Origin: Methanolobus bombayensis
GTDB lineage: Archaea; Halobacteriota; Methanosarcinia; Methanosarcinales; Methanosarcinaceae
Direction of reading: 5' to 3'
DNA: 64,000 nt
Assembly: GCF_017873415.1 (NCBI RefSeq)
Contig: NZ_JAGGKD010000003.1
Location: 62,001-126,000, forward strand
In this document: positions 33,492 through 42,639 of the stretch, one piece after another
Layout of the letters: the number at the start of each line of letters is the position of its first letter
Numbering within the stretch: the first letter of the stretch is position 1
Program-made: the position numbers and the translations under genes
The notes under the pieces: generated by a model
Told to the model about the DNA's origin: nothing
The model's input: the letters and a program-made list of their open reading frames with translations, nothing else
The model's database searches: none

Positions 33492-34802
33492 TTACTGACG
33501 TTTGAACAGAAGCAAAGCGCCGACCAACCCGAAAATTCCCATAGTCATTTCAAATCCTGGTGTACTGACTGAACTTTCAACTTCAGGAACATCTTCTTCC
33601 ATATCAACCTCAACATTTTCTTTATCCTCAGTACTTGCTGCTGATTCTGACTCCACTGCTACCTCTTCCTCAACTTCTTCTCCACCCATATCAACTACAA
33701 CAACTTCTTCTTCAGCAGACTCTGTTTTTGAAGTTGTACCTTTACTTTTCACAGTACAAGTCTTCCTGAGTGTCATTTTAAGACATGGTGCATCAGTATC
33801 TTCAGTTTTAAGGTAAAGTCCACCATGAAGATCTATTTGTTTATCCCCGCTCAAAGTTACAGCCTTGTTACTGGAAAGAACAACTGCATCATCACCTGTA
33901 TGGAGAACAGTACCTCCTTTACTACCAGCATAATCAATTCCATTCATAAGAGCCGGTACTTCAAAGCTTTCAACATCGAAAATGCCATATGTTGCATCAC
34001 TTTCAATGGTGGTAATGTCACCACGGAGGAACGCATATTTGAATACCGCAAAGTCAGAGTCAGTACCTCTGAAAATTGATTCTACACTGCAATAGAATAC
34101 TGGATTATCATCACTGTCTTTATAGAGATAAGTCCTTTCCATATTGGTCATATTTGCAGATGAACTGATAACTCCGCTATCAATTTCCTCACCATTCTTC
34201 TTCAGGTGTACCCAGACCTTTTCACCTTCAACATCTATCTGGTCAACAACAAGTGTCCATCCACCCGCAAGTTCCCATTCTTCTCCAGAGAACATCTGTT
34301 TCTTGTCGTCACTGTCGAACTGCAACATGATCTTGGCAATTTTGTCAGGCTTACAGCCCTGAGAAGGAGCTGAATTATCTTCAGGCATGACTAAATAACC
34401 TGGTCCAAAGAAACCCATTTGATAAATGAATTCGAGATCAACGTCATCAACAATAAAAGTGCCACCGTCATCTGAGCTTGCTATCTTTGACTTTTTCTTC
34501 TGTGGTTTGCATACATAGTAGAGGTCGCCTTCTTCAATTGTGTCACCAAGCTGAATTCTCTCAGAAGAGTTTACACTATTGTGAAGATAAAGAAGTTCAC
34601 TTGAAAGACCAGGTTTTATTGGATACCAGAAGCCTGAAAAGGTATTTGCATCCCAATAAAAGTCACCTGCTGCTATTGAAGAATCTGAACTGTCATATAC
34701 AGTGCTTCGAATCGTGTAAGTCGGATCATCAGCGCTAACTGGCACAATGAGCATTGCTACTAGAACTGATAATATACCCATGATTTTTACAATTTTTTTC
34801 AC
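33492..34802 (-). CDS. surface-layer-type protein (DUF1608 domain) with PGF-CTERM anchor
   Basis: A 436-residue exported protein with signal peptide 1-24 (IMGILSVLVAMLIVPVSA). A single S-layer duplication-type domain of Methanosarcinales runs from about 28 to 340 (TIRSTVYD ... GDFYWDANTFSGFWYPI ... LYYVCKP ... GFFGPGYLVMPED). A Ser/Glu/Val-rich linker of about 60 residues follows. The C-terminus STPGFEMTMGIFGLVGALLLFKRQ has a PGF motif, a membrane helix and a basic end, a target for archaeosortase processing. Main S-layer proteins of the family carry two such domains, so this is a shorter relative. Its position between import operons suggests a surface binding role (inference). Confidence 0.88.
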   Translation of the reverse strand: MKKIVKIMGILSVLVAMLIVPVSADDPTYTIRSTVYDSSDSSIAAGDFYWDANTFSGFWYPIKPGLSSELLYLHNSVNSSERIQLGDTIEEGDLYYVCKPQKKKSKIASSDDGGTFIVDDVDLEFIYQMGFFGPGYLVMPEDNSAPSQGCKPDKIAKIMLQFDSDDKKQMFSGEEWELAGGWTLVVDQIDVEGEKVWVHLKKNGEEIDSGVISSSANMTNMERTYLYKDSDDNPVFYCSVESIFRGTDSDFAVFKYAFLRGDITTIESDATYGIFDVESFEVPALMNGIDYAGSKGGTVLHTGDDAVVLSSNKAVTLSGDKQIDLHGGLYLKTEDTDAPCLKMTLRKTCTVKSKGTTSKTESAEEEVVVVDMGGEEVEEEVAVESESAASTEDKENVEVDMEEDVPEVESSVSTPGFEMTMGIFGLVGALLLFKRQ

Positions 34803-35146
34803 ATCAATATCTCCGAAAAGAAAATCATAGACAGAACCCCATCCTATTTTGAATATGATTACAGGTAACCTGAAATAAAACTGATATTAGGTTTATTTCA
34901 GTGAGCCAACTGTTTTCTGATTTTCTTATTTTCAATAAAATAAGAGACAATTCTTGAAAACCAACATTTTTATCATTAAATGTTATGTTTGTTACTTTTT
35001 AAATCTCTTAAGTTACAATAAGCTTATCATCTGTTAGTATTATGGCATAAATAAATTTTGTTTTTATTTTTTTATATTCAGAAAAGCAAAACATTTATAG
35101 TTCCTTTGCATACCACATTTGACGTTCATTATTTCGGAGAACCAAA
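34803..35146. other. divergent promoter region between surface protein and import operon 2
   Basis: About 340 AT-rich bases without a gene. It holds a compound dyad at 34862-34900 near the surface-protein end, and a TATA-like ACATTTATAG near 35090, about 55 bases before the binding-protein start. Confidence 0.5.
34862..34900. promoter_or_regulatory. compound dyad, possible operator
   Basis: CAGGTAACCTG (34862-34872) is a perfect palindrome. It overlaps TGAAATAAA (34871-34879), whose exact inverse TTTATTTCA lies at 34892-34900. The pair sits 60-100 bases upstream of the surface-protein gene and could control either divergent unit. Confidence 0.4.
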
Positions 35147-36319
35147 ATGAAAGGAAAAAAGAGTCAATTTATGATTTTTTTGTTTGTGTTATCAGTGCTC
35201 TCGGTTCTGATATCAGGATGTACTGACACATCTACATCGCAAAGTATACAGACACAAGAAGAAGTGACAACCGTTACCATTACAGATGCTCTTGGCAGAG
35301 AAGTAGAAATTTCTGAAAACACAGAGCATGTTATCTGTTCAGGAGCCGGTGCACTCAGGCTTCTTACCTACCTTGAGGCACAGGACATGATAGTGGGCAT
35401 TGAAAGAGGGGAAACAAAGAGTACAGCCTCAAATGCAAAACCATATTCACTTGCAAACCCACAGTTTGCCACTGATTATGAAGTGTTCGGTGAAACCAGG
35501 GGACAGGATGACCCTGAAAAAATACTCGCACTTGACCCACTCCCAGATGTAATAATCAAGACAAACTCCGCAGTTGGCTATGACCCTGCAGAACTTCAGG
35601 AAAAGACAGGAATTCCTGTTGTTGTAATCAACACAGGAGATCTTGCTGAAAACAGAGAAGATCTTGACGCAAGTTTCAGAATAATTGGACAGGTCGTTGG
35701 CAAGGAAGAGCGTGCTGAAGAAGTAATTTCATTCTTTGATGAAGCACTGGACGATCTGAACTCACGCACAGAAGATATTGCTGAGGAAGATAAGCCAACA
35801 TGTTACGTCGGTGGAATCGGACGTGCCGGAGGACCACAAGGTTTCCAGTCAACTGAACCAACATACCCACCGTTCCTGTTCACAAATGCACTCAATGTTG
35901 CTTATGGTGACATGGACATAAATGTTGCAGATGTTTCCAAGGAAAAGATAATCGAGTGGGATCCTGACTACCTGTTCCTTGACCTGAATACAATCGAATG
36001 TGGCGATGATAGAAGTGGACTTAGCCTGCTTCAGAATGATGATTCATATGCCCTGCTTTCAGCAGTACAGAATGGAAATGTGTATGGAGTACTGCCATTC
36101 AACAAGTATGCAACCAACTTTGGTTCAGTTCTGGCAGACTCATATTTCGCAGGCCAGACACTTTATCCTGACAGGTTTGAGGATGTTGATCTTGAAAGCA
36201 AGACAATAGAAATATACACATTCCTTGTTTGCCAGGGTGACGAAGAGCGGGGAAGAGAGTTATATGAGTCCATGATCGGTACCTACGGCGTTCCTGCATT
36301 CACCAAACTGGACATATAA
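35147..36319 (+). CDS. substrate-binding lipoprotein (BtuF/FecB-like), paralogue
   Basis: A 390-residue extracytoplasmic binding protein. Signal peptide with lipobox-like LISGC (Cys25), a Ser/Thr/Gln tether, then VTITDALGREVEISENTEHVICSGAGALRLLTYLEA, matching the companion at 30239-31384. A distinctive GGIGRAGGPQGFQSTEPTYPPFLFTNALN stretch lies in the second lobe. The start ATG follows CGGAGAACCAAA. First gene of a plus-strand operon with permease, ATPase and methyltransferase. Ligand unknown: iron chelate, corrinoid or another metal complex. Confidence 0.94.
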   Translation: MKGKKSQFMIFLFVLSVLSVLISGCTDTSTSQSIQTQEEVTTVTITDALGREVEISENTEHVICSGAGALRLLTYLEAQDMIVGIERGETKSTASNAKPYSLANPQFATDYEVFGETRGQDDPEKILALDPLPDVIIKTNSAVGYDPAELQEKTGIPVVVINTGDLAENREDLDASFRIIGQVVGKEERAEEVISFFDEALDDLNSRTEDIAEEDKPTCYVGGIGRAGGPQGFQSTEPTYPPFLFTNALNVAYGDMDINVADVSKEKIIEWDPDYLFLDLNTIECGDDRSGLSLLQNDDSYALLSAVQNGNVYGVLPFNKYATNFGSVLADSYFAGQTLYPDRFEDVDLESKTIEIYTFLVCQGDEERGRELYESMIGTYGVPAFTKLDI

Positions 36320-36345
36320 AACAGAATAAAAAACCGGTGAAAGGA

Positions 36346-37416
36346 ATGGACACTATACAGGGTGACATTGCCCGTCGTTACAAAGAGCACACCTGCAGGA
36401 AAATTACCTATATCCTGTCCGGAGTTGCTTTCTTATTTTTAGTGCTTATAATGTCGATCTCATTGGGTCCAGTGGACATCCCCCCTCTTGAAGTCATACG
36501 GACACTTGCAGGAGAGAGTATTTCAATACGCTGGGACAGCATCATCTGGGATATACGTCTTCCCCAGGTGCTAACCGCCATTGTAGCGGGTGCCGGACTA
36601 TCCGTAGCCGGCGTTGTGATGCAGTCTATTCTCAGAAATCCATTGGGATCACCTTTCACACTCGGGATATCAAATGCTGCAGCCTTTGGTGCAGCTGTTT
36701 CGGTTATGGTGCTTGGAACAGGTGCAACACACACTAATGTTGGCAGCGCTGTAACCATTAGCAACCCTTACATCACTACAATTGTAGCATTTGCATTTTC
36801 CCTTTTAGTGACTGTGATTATCCTTGCGTTTTCCCGGTTTAGAGGAGTTACACCTGAAGTTATGATATTAGTAGGTGTTGCAATGGGCTCACTTTTCACA
36901 GCAGGAACCATGATGTTGCAGTATTTTGCTGATGATACACAGCTTGCATCAATAGTATTCTGGACATTTGGTGATGTTTCAAGAGCAAGTTGGAGTGAGT
37001 TGGCCCTAATAACCGCAGTTGTAGTTTTATCAATAATCTATTTCACCATCAATCGATGGAAATACAATGCTATAGATGCTGGAGATGAAACTGCTAAGGG
37101 ACTTGGTGTTAATGTTGAACAGGTAAGAATGAGGGGAATGACGTGTGCTTCCCTTGTAACTGCCATAATTGTTGCTTTCCTTGGTGTCATTGGTTTTGTG
37201 GGTCTTATATGTCCGCATATGGCCCGCAGGATAGTAGGAGATGATCATCGTTTTCTGATAGTAGGAAGTGTTGTGATAGGTTCATTGCTCCTGCTCAGCG
37301 CTGATACTGCTGCAAGGATGATGATTGAGCCTTACCAGTTACCAGTTGCGGTGCTGACTTCCTTTTTTGGTGCACCTACGTTTATATACCTTATTTTAGG
37401 AGCGAGAAGAATATGA
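36346..37416 (+). CDS. FecCD/BtuC-family permease, paralogue
   Basis: A 356-residue permease with about ten helices. Signatures: RLPQVLTAIVAGAGLSVAGVVMQSILRNPLGSPFTLGISNAAAFGA and GVIGFVGLICPHMARRIVGDDHRF, then LPVAVLTSFFGAPTFIYLIL. ATG 36346 is preferred, with GGTGA at 36336-36340; the in-frame GTG at 36337 lies inside this site. Its stop overlaps the ATPase start by ATGA. Closely similar to 29168-30229. Confidence 0.95.
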   Translation: MDTIQGDIARRYKEHTCRKITYILSGVAFLFLVLIMSISLGPVDIPPLEVIRTLAGESISIRWDSIIWDIRLPQVLTAIVAGAGLSVAGVVMQSILRNPLGSPFTLGISNAAAFGAAVSVMVLGTGATHTNVGSAVTISNPYITTIVAFAFSLLVTVIILAFSRFRGVTPEVMILVGVAMGSLFTAGTMMLQYFADDTQLASIVFWTFGDVSRASWSELALITAVVVLSIIYFTINRWKYNAIDAGDETAKGLGVNVEQVRMRGMTCASLVTAIIVAFLGVIGFVGLICPHMARRIVGDDHRFLIVGSVVIGSLLLLSADTAARMMIEPYQLPVAVLTSFFGAPTFIYLILGARRI

Positions 37417-38165
37417 TACTTGAAGTGGACGGAGTGGAATTCCAATATAAGAGTAAGGAAGTATTGAAAGAGATTAAATTCGAGCTGAAAAGGAATGAGA
37501 TTCTCTCAATACTCGGACCAAATGGTGTGGGAAAGACCACACTTCTCAAATGCATGAACGCAATTCTCAAACCAAAAAGAGGAACTGTACTCATAGAAGA
37601 TGAAGACGTTCTCAAACTTGAACAGATCGAGATTGCAAGAAGACTTGGTTATGTACCACAACGCTGTGAGCCTGCAAGACTTACAGCCTTTGACGCTATC
37701 CTGCTTGGAAGAATGCCACACATCAAATGGAACATTACAACCGAGGATGTAATGATAGTTGAAGATACAATCAAGAAACTAAACCTTGATGAAATGGCAT
37801 TAAGATACATAGATGAACTTAGCGGAGGCGAACTCCAGAAAGTTGGAATTGCCAGGGCAATAGCACAAAATCCTAAACTGCTACTTCTTGACGAACCTAC
37901 AAGCAGCCTTGACCTGAAGAACCAGCTTGAGATTCTTGATACTGTAAAAGAAGTTGTCAAAAAAGAGAATGTTTCTGCCATCATGACAATGCATGACCTG
38001 AACCTTGCTTTCAGGTATTCTGATAAGTTCCTGTTCCTGAAGAACGGAACAATATTTGCAGCAGGAAGGATAGAAGATGTAACATCCGACACCATCAGGG
38101 AAGTATACGGAGTACCTGTGACAATACAGAATTATCAGGAAGTTTCAGTCGTTATACCGGTATAA
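37413..38165 (+). CDS. ABC import ATPase (FecE/BtuD-like), paralogue
   Basis: A 250-residue ATPase. Walker A is GPNGVGKTTLLKCMN near residue 34; the signature is LSGGELQKVGIARAI; Walker B is LLLLDEPTSSLD; the switch His is in MTMHDLNLAFRYSD. The C-terminal EVYGVPVTIQNYQEVSVVIP matches EPVYGVSVDVKRDSD of its paralogue. Translationally coupled to the permease. Completes a BtuFCD-like importer with the two genes before it. Confidence 0.95.
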   Translation: MILEVDGVEFQYKSKEVLKEIKFELKRNEILSILGPNGVGKTTLLKCMNAILKPKRGTVLIEDEDVLKLEQIEIARRLGYVPQRCEPARLTAFDAILLGRMPHIKWNITTEDVMIVEDTIKKLNLDEMALRYIDELSGGELQKVGIARAIAQNPKLLLLDEPTSSLDLKNQLEILDTVKEVVKKENVSAIMTMHDLNLAFRYSDKFLFLKNGTIFAAGRIEDVTSDTIREVYGVPVTIQNYQEVSVVIPV

Positions 38166-38186
38166 AACATGTGGAGGAGGATAATT

Positions 38187-39038
38187 ATGGATTTGAACTA
38201 TCGGAATATAGACTGGGGAAGTGTATGGACTGACCAAATGAACAAGCATCTGGATAGTGGTAACAAGAAAGAATGTGCTTCCGTTTGGGAAGAAAAGGAA
38301 AGTGCAAAACGTTTCTGGGAGATGTCGCTCAGAGATGAACAGAAAAGAGCACGTGACGTCATCAGTAAATTATACATAAGTCCTGAATCCAGAGTGCTTG
38401 ATATTGGTGCAGGTCCGGGTTCCCTTGCCATACCAATTTCTGAGAAGGTAAAACACGTAACTGCTGTTGAACCTTCTAAGGGTATGATAGAGGTCTTTGA
38501 GGATAACATTGCTGAATATAAATGTGACAACATTTCCCTTATCAAGAAAAGATGGGAGGATATTGATGTTGAAAAGGATCTCGATGGAAATTATGATGTT
38601 GTTATAGCATCCTTTTCTCTGGGAATGCCAGACATCCGTAAAGCAATAGAGGACATGCTGGCAGTAGCTTCAGGAAGAATCTACCTCTACTGGTTTGCAG
38701 GAATAAATTCCCGGGATGAACATTTTATGGAGCTCTGGCCACGTCTACATGGAACTGAATCTTATTCCAAACCTCATTCTGATATACTGTATAGTGTACT
38801 CTACCAAATGGGAATTCATCCGAATATGGAGGTATTTACATTTGAGAGAAGCGAAATCTACGAGAGTTTAGAGGAAGCGGTCGATAAGCTTTCAGATAAT
38901 TTTTCACTGGAAAATGATCATCAAAGAACTATTCTGGAAGAATATCTGGAAGAGAATCTTAAAAAAGAGAACGGTAGTTATATTTATGACGCTTCTACCA
39001 GACGTGTAAGAATCTGGTGGGATACACAGAATAACTGA
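38187..39038 (+). CDS. class I SAM-dependent methyltransferase
   Basis: A 283-residue cytoplasmic enzyme. The SAM motif I is VLDIGAGPGSLAIPI near residue 72; motif II acid is in VTAVEPSKGMIEVF; YDVVIASFSLGMPDIRKAIEDM corresponds to motif IV. The N-terminal 60 residues (NYRNIDWGSVWTDQMNKHL) are specific to a group I associate with methanogen metal-transport loci, without certain function. ATG 38187 follows GGAGGA; ATG 38169 is unlikely. It lies 21 bases after the importer ATPase and is almost surely in its operon, so the substrate may be the imported molecule (inference). Confidence 0.9.
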   Translation: MDLNYRNIDWGSVWTDQMNKHLDSGNKKECASVWEEKESAKRFWEMSLRDEQKRARDVISKLYISPESRVLDIGAGPGSLAIPISEKVKHVTAVEPSKGMIEVFEDNIAEYKCDNISLIKKRWEDIDVEKDLDGNYDVVIASFSLGMPDIRKAIEDMLAVASGRIYLYWFAGINSRDEHFMELWPRLHGTESYSKPHSDILYSVLYQMGIHPNMEVFTFERSEIYESLEEAVDKLSDNFSLENDHQRTILEEYLEENLKKENGSYIYDASTRRVRIWWDTQNN

Positions 39039-39042
39039 TTAT

Positions 39043-39075
39043 AAGGAGCAGGTATTCAATTACTTGTTCCTTTAT
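39043..39075 (+). terminator. terminator of import operon 2
   Basis: AAGGAGCAGGT (39043-39053) and ACTTGTTCCTT (39062-39072) form an 11-bp stem including two G-T pairs, followed by TATTAT. A second GGGAGGA/TCCTCCC hairpin follows at about 39078-39113. Confidence 0.5.
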
Positions 39076-39324
39076 TATGGGAGGAGAGTCGATTATCCCC
39101 CTCTTTCCTCCCTGTTACCATTCAGATAGTTCAAAGATAATGTAGTACAATCTTCGTCCTGAATTCACAATTTTTATTTTCGCTGCCATCAAGAATAAAT
39201 TCACAATTCATTTTTATTTTGGTAAAGTTTAAGTATCACAATTCAACTCAGATCGTTGTGATGCATCTGGATGTTATTAGAAAACCAGAATCATGCTACC
39301 GAAAAATCAAAAATAGCCTTGCTT

Positions 39325-40500
39325 TCACAACCCATCCACAAAAGCCCCGATCCTCTCCAGAGCCTCTTCAATTTCCTCTCTGGAAGTTGCGTAGGAGCAT
39401 CGCAGGAAACCTGTGCCGGCTTCACCGAACACACTGCCCGGGATTGTAACGACCTTCTGCTCGTTCATGAGGCGTTCTGCGAAATCCTCGGAACTAAGGC
39501 CTGTGTTCACAACTGATGGGAAAGCGTAGAATGCACCTTTTGGTTCGAAGCAATTGAGTCCGATCTTGTTCAGACCATTTACGATAAGATGGCGGCGTCT
39601 GTCGTAGTCACGGACCATGCGCTGCATTTCCTGTTTGCCATTCTTGAGGGCTTCGATGGCACCGATCTGTGCCGTAATCGGAGCGCAGAGCATTGAATAC
39701 TGATGTATCAGCATCATTGCACTGATTATCTTTGGTGATGCCATTGCGTATGCCAGCCTGAAACCAGTCATTGCATATGCTTTTGAAAAACCGTTAAGAA
39801 GAATTGTTCTCTCCCTCATGCCTTCAAGGGATGCAAAACATGTGTGTCCACCGTTGTAGGTCAGACAATCATAGACCTCATCGGAGATTACCATGATATC
39901 GTGCTCGCAGACCACATCTGCAATAGCTTCAAGGTCTTCCCTGCCCATGGTTGCACCGGTTGGGTTATTGGGGAAATTAATGATAATTGCTTTTGTTTTT
40001 GCCGTGATTGCTGCTTCCAGTTCCTCGGCTGTGAGTTTAAAATGATTCTCAAGCTTTGTTGAGATAATAACAGGTACTCCGCCTGCAAACATTACCGAAG
40101 GCACGTATGCAACATATGATGGCTGGACAACAATTATCTCATCACCAGGATTGGTGATGGCTCTGATAGCTACATCAAGGGCTTCACTGACTCCTGATGT
40201 AACAAGGATCTCAGAATCCGGATTATAATTAATCCCATATTTTTCAGAGTAGTGGTTTGCCAGCTCTTCACGTAGTTCGATAAGGCCATAATTAGAAGTA
40301 TATGAAGTTTCACCACATTCAAGCGAGTGAATGCACGCTTCCCTTATGTGCCATGGGGTCACATAATCCGGTTCACCTACGCCAAGGGAGATGACATCTT
40401 CCAGCCCGGACGCAAGATCGAAGTAGCGACGTATGCCTGAAGGAGGCACCTCGTTTATTACATCAGCTACGAATTTCGAAGGGGTGCATGCTTTTCTCAT
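39325..40500 (-). CDS. class I aminotransferase (aspartate/aromatic type)
   Basis: A 391-residue PLP enzyme of fold type I. Visible: GLEDVISLGVGEPDYVTPWHIREA at the N-terminus, NFPNNPTGATMGREDLEAIADV, DEVYDCLTYNGGH, and the Schiff-base lysine in NGFSKAYAMTGFRLAYA. A C-terminal Arg in GFLRCSYATSREEIEEAL binds the carboxylate. Transfers amino groups between an amino acid and 2-oxoglutarate; aspartate, alanine or aromatic substrates are possible. It lies 25 bases downstream of an Lrp-type regulator on the same strand, an arrangement common in euryarchaea. Confidence 0.95.
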   Translation of the reverse strand: MRKACTPSKFVADVINEVPPSGIRRYFDLASGLEDVISLGVGEPDYVTPWHIREACIHSLECGETSYTSNYGLIELREELANHYSEKYGINYNPDSEILVTSGVSEALDVAIRAITNPGDEIIVVQPSYVAYVPSVMFAGGVPVIISTKLENHFKLTAEELEAAITAKTKAIIINFPNNPTGATMGREDLEAIADVVCEHDIMVISDEVYDCLTYNGGHTCFASLEGMRERTILLNGFSKAYAMTGFRLAYAMASPKIISAMMLIHQYSMLCAPITAQIGAIEALKNGKQEMQRMVRDYDRRRHLIVNGLNKIGLNCFEPKGAFYAFPSVVNTGLSSEDFAERLMNEQKVVTIPGSVFGEAGTGFLRCSYATSREEIEEALERIGAFVDGL

Positions 40501-40525
40501 ACATTATACATCCTGTAATGTGACT

Positions 40526-41017
40526 TTAAGGAGTCACCGGTAAACGTGAAACATGGTCCTGCTCATGGAGGATAACACCATCCTCTTTGTAAGTTTTCAG
40601 GACAAAGTGAGTTGTTGTGTGCTGTACCTGTTCAAGAGTAGAGATCTTCTCAGCAACAAAGAACGCAACTTCTTTCATTGTTTTTCCAGAAACAGTAAGT
40701 GAGAGATCGTATTGGCCGGAGAGAAGTCTGACAGAACGAACTTCCGGGAATTTATACAGTCGCTCAACAAGAGGCTGATAGCCTATTGTTCTTTCAAGGC
40801 TCACCTTAAGCTCAATAATCGCATAGACATTCTCATCACCTGCAAGATCCCAGTCAATAACTGTCTTATACTTGCGGATAATTCCTCTTTTTTCAAGATC
40901 AGTTACCTTCTTGCTGACCTCGTCAAGAGTAAGCCCTGTGAGGGTTGCAATCTTTTCATGACTCATTCTTGCATCCTCTTCAAGACATTCCAGAACATGA
41001 CGTGTTTTATCATCCAT
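40526..41017 (-). CDS. Lrp/AsnC-family regulator
   Basis: A 163-residue protein. Residues 1-55 form the HTH (MDDKTRHVLECLEEDARMSHEKIATLTGLTLDEVSKKVTDLEKRGIIRKYK); 65-145 form the RAM ligand-binding/oligomerisation domain (VYAIIELKVS ... VRSVRLLSGQYDLSLTVSG). Start ATG 41017 gives the usual MDDKTR N-terminus; ATG 41032 and TTG 41044 are alternatives. It precedes the aminotransferase by 25 bases and probably controls it in response to amino acids. Confidence 0.93.
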   Translation of the reverse strand: MDDKTRHVLECLEEDARMSHEKIATLTGLTLDEVSKKVTDLEKRGIIRKYKTVIDWDLAGDENVYAIIELKVSLERTIGYQPLVERLYKFPEVRSVRLLSGQYDLSLTVSGKTMKEVAFFVAEKISTLEQVQHTTTHFVLKTYKEDGVILHEQDHVSRLPVTP

Positions 41018-41074
41018 ATGTAGCAACCCCATAACACCAGACAATCAAATTAAAAAGAAAAAAGAATTGCCCGA

Positions 41075-41449
41075 TTATTCGAGCAGTTTCGCGTTCACAA
41101 CACCATCCTGACCCGGACGGCTTGTGACCTTTGCATTACCAAGAGGAGTCTTGATAACAGAACCCTTTGTAAGGATATTACGCCTGACATAGTGTTCATT
41201 TGCAGCATTTCCAACCACATTCTCAATGCTGGTTGTCTGGGTTTTACCCTGTGCATCGGTTACGTTTGCAACATTGCACTGCAGAAGCCTGACTTTCCTG
41301 TTTCCGCCTCTTGTTGTAACGTTCTTCCTCTTTGTTTCGTGAATATGAGTATCAGCTGGTCCACTACCAAGCTCGTATTTCCTCTTTCCGCGAGCTTTCT
41401 TGATCTTAGCACCAGTGTATGTTCTTCTAGATCTACCTTGCCATTTCAT
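41075..41449 (-). CDS. rps8e: ribosomal protein S8e
   Basis: A 124-residue basic small-subunit protein. The N-terminus [28 protein letters not shown] is characteristic, followed by [18 protein letters not shown] and the C-terminal beta part [22 protein letters not shown]. Archaeal length. The gene lies about 60 bases upstream of the Lrp regulator on the same strand; read-through is possible. Confidence 0.98.
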   Translation of the reverse strand: MKWQGRSRRTYTGAKIKKARGKRKYELGSGPADTHIHETKRKNVTTRGGNRKVRLLQCNVANVTDAQGKTQTTSIENVVGNAANEHYVRRNILTKGSVIKTPLGNAKVTSRPGQDGVVNAKLLE

Positions 41450-41680
41450 GATATATCCTCTTATGATTGTTAATGTAAGTATGAATGAATTACCTTTTGT
41501 AACTCTGATTAAATCTGGTATGATTTATGGACGTTCCTTTAATAATAAGATTATATATGAACTTTTCGAGTGATAGTAAACACGAACCCACCATATTGCA
41601 TTACGATTTTGAAGAAAGGAACTGAACTGCTTAGGGCAACATAGATAATTCATAAATAAGTCAAGCACTTATATTAATAT

Positions 41681-42601
41681 ATGCTTCGAGTGACATTTCT
41701 TGGAACCGGGGGGTCACTCCCAACTCCGGAACGAAATCCATCAGCCATCATGATTAACCGTGAAGGCGAGCTTATGCTTTTTGATTGCGGAGAAGGGACG
41801 CAGCAACAAATGATGCGGGCAAAGACAGGAATGAAAGCATTGTCATCAATATTCATAACACATTTTCATGCAGATCACATACTTGGAATTCCCGGGCTTA
41901 TACAAACAATGTCATTCCATGGAAGAACAGAACCATTGAAAATCTATGGCCCGCATCATGTCCACGAATTTGCAAGGATACTCAGTTCCCTGGGTTATTA
42001 TAAACTGAAGTTTGAAATAGATGCCATTGATCTGTCACCCGGAGACGTAATTAAAAGAGATGAATATTCAATAGTAGCACTCAAAACAGAACACAGTATA
42101 CCAAGTATTGGATATGCACTTGTTGAAAACATGCGTTCAGGGAGATTTGACCGACAAAAAGCCATTGAACTTGGAGTACCCCCGGGACCTCTTTTCTCAA
42201 AACTCCATAAAGGAGAGTCAGTAGAAGTTGATGGAAATATAATATGTTCCGAAGATGTTGTAGGGGATGCAAGACCCGGCAGAAAAATCGTATACACAGG
42301 AGATACACGGCCCTGCAAGGCAGTACTTGAAGCCAGTAAAAATGCTGACCTTCTTATCCATGACTCAACACTTGCAAATGAGCAGCAGGAATGGGCCATC
42401 GAATCCATGCATTCCACCGCAGAAGAAGCTTCCATTCTGGCAAAAGAAGCAAACGTCCTGAAACTGGTACTTACCCATATAAGTTCCAGATATTCAGATA
42501 ATCCCACAAAATTACTAGAAGAAGCTAAAAAGATATTTGATAATGTTATTGTAGCCGAAGACCTGATGGAACTTGATATACCATACAGGGATAAGATCTG
42601 A
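41681..42601 (+). CDS. rnz: ribonuclease Z
   Basis: A 306-residue metallo-beta-lactamase-fold enzyme that cuts the 3' trailer of tRNA precursors. The zinc motif is HFHADH at 61-66, with GTGGSLPTPERNP at the N-terminus, TEHSIPSIGYAL, YTGDTRPC and LTHISSRY supplying other ligands. Full length for the short form. A TATA-like CTTATATTAA lies just upstream of the ATG, suggesting a nearly leaderless transcript. Confidence 0.97.
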   Translation: MLRVTFLGTGGSLPTPERNPSAIMINREGELMLFDCGEGTQQQMMRAKTGMKALSSIFITHFHADHILGIPGLIQTMSFHGRTEPLKIYGPHHVHEFARILSSLGYYKLKFEIDAIDLSPGDVIKRDEYSIVALKTEHSIPSIGYALVENMRSGRFDRQKAIELGVPPGPLFSKLHKGESVEVDGNIICSEDVVGDARPGRKIVYTGDTRPCKAVLEASKNADLLIHDSTLANEQQEWAIESMHSTAEEASILAKEANVLKLVLTHISSRYSDNPTKLLEEAKKIFDNVIVAEDLMELDIPYRDKI

Positions 42602-42639
42602 ACAAAGAAAGAAAAGAAAAGTTGGAAAGAAAAACAGAC

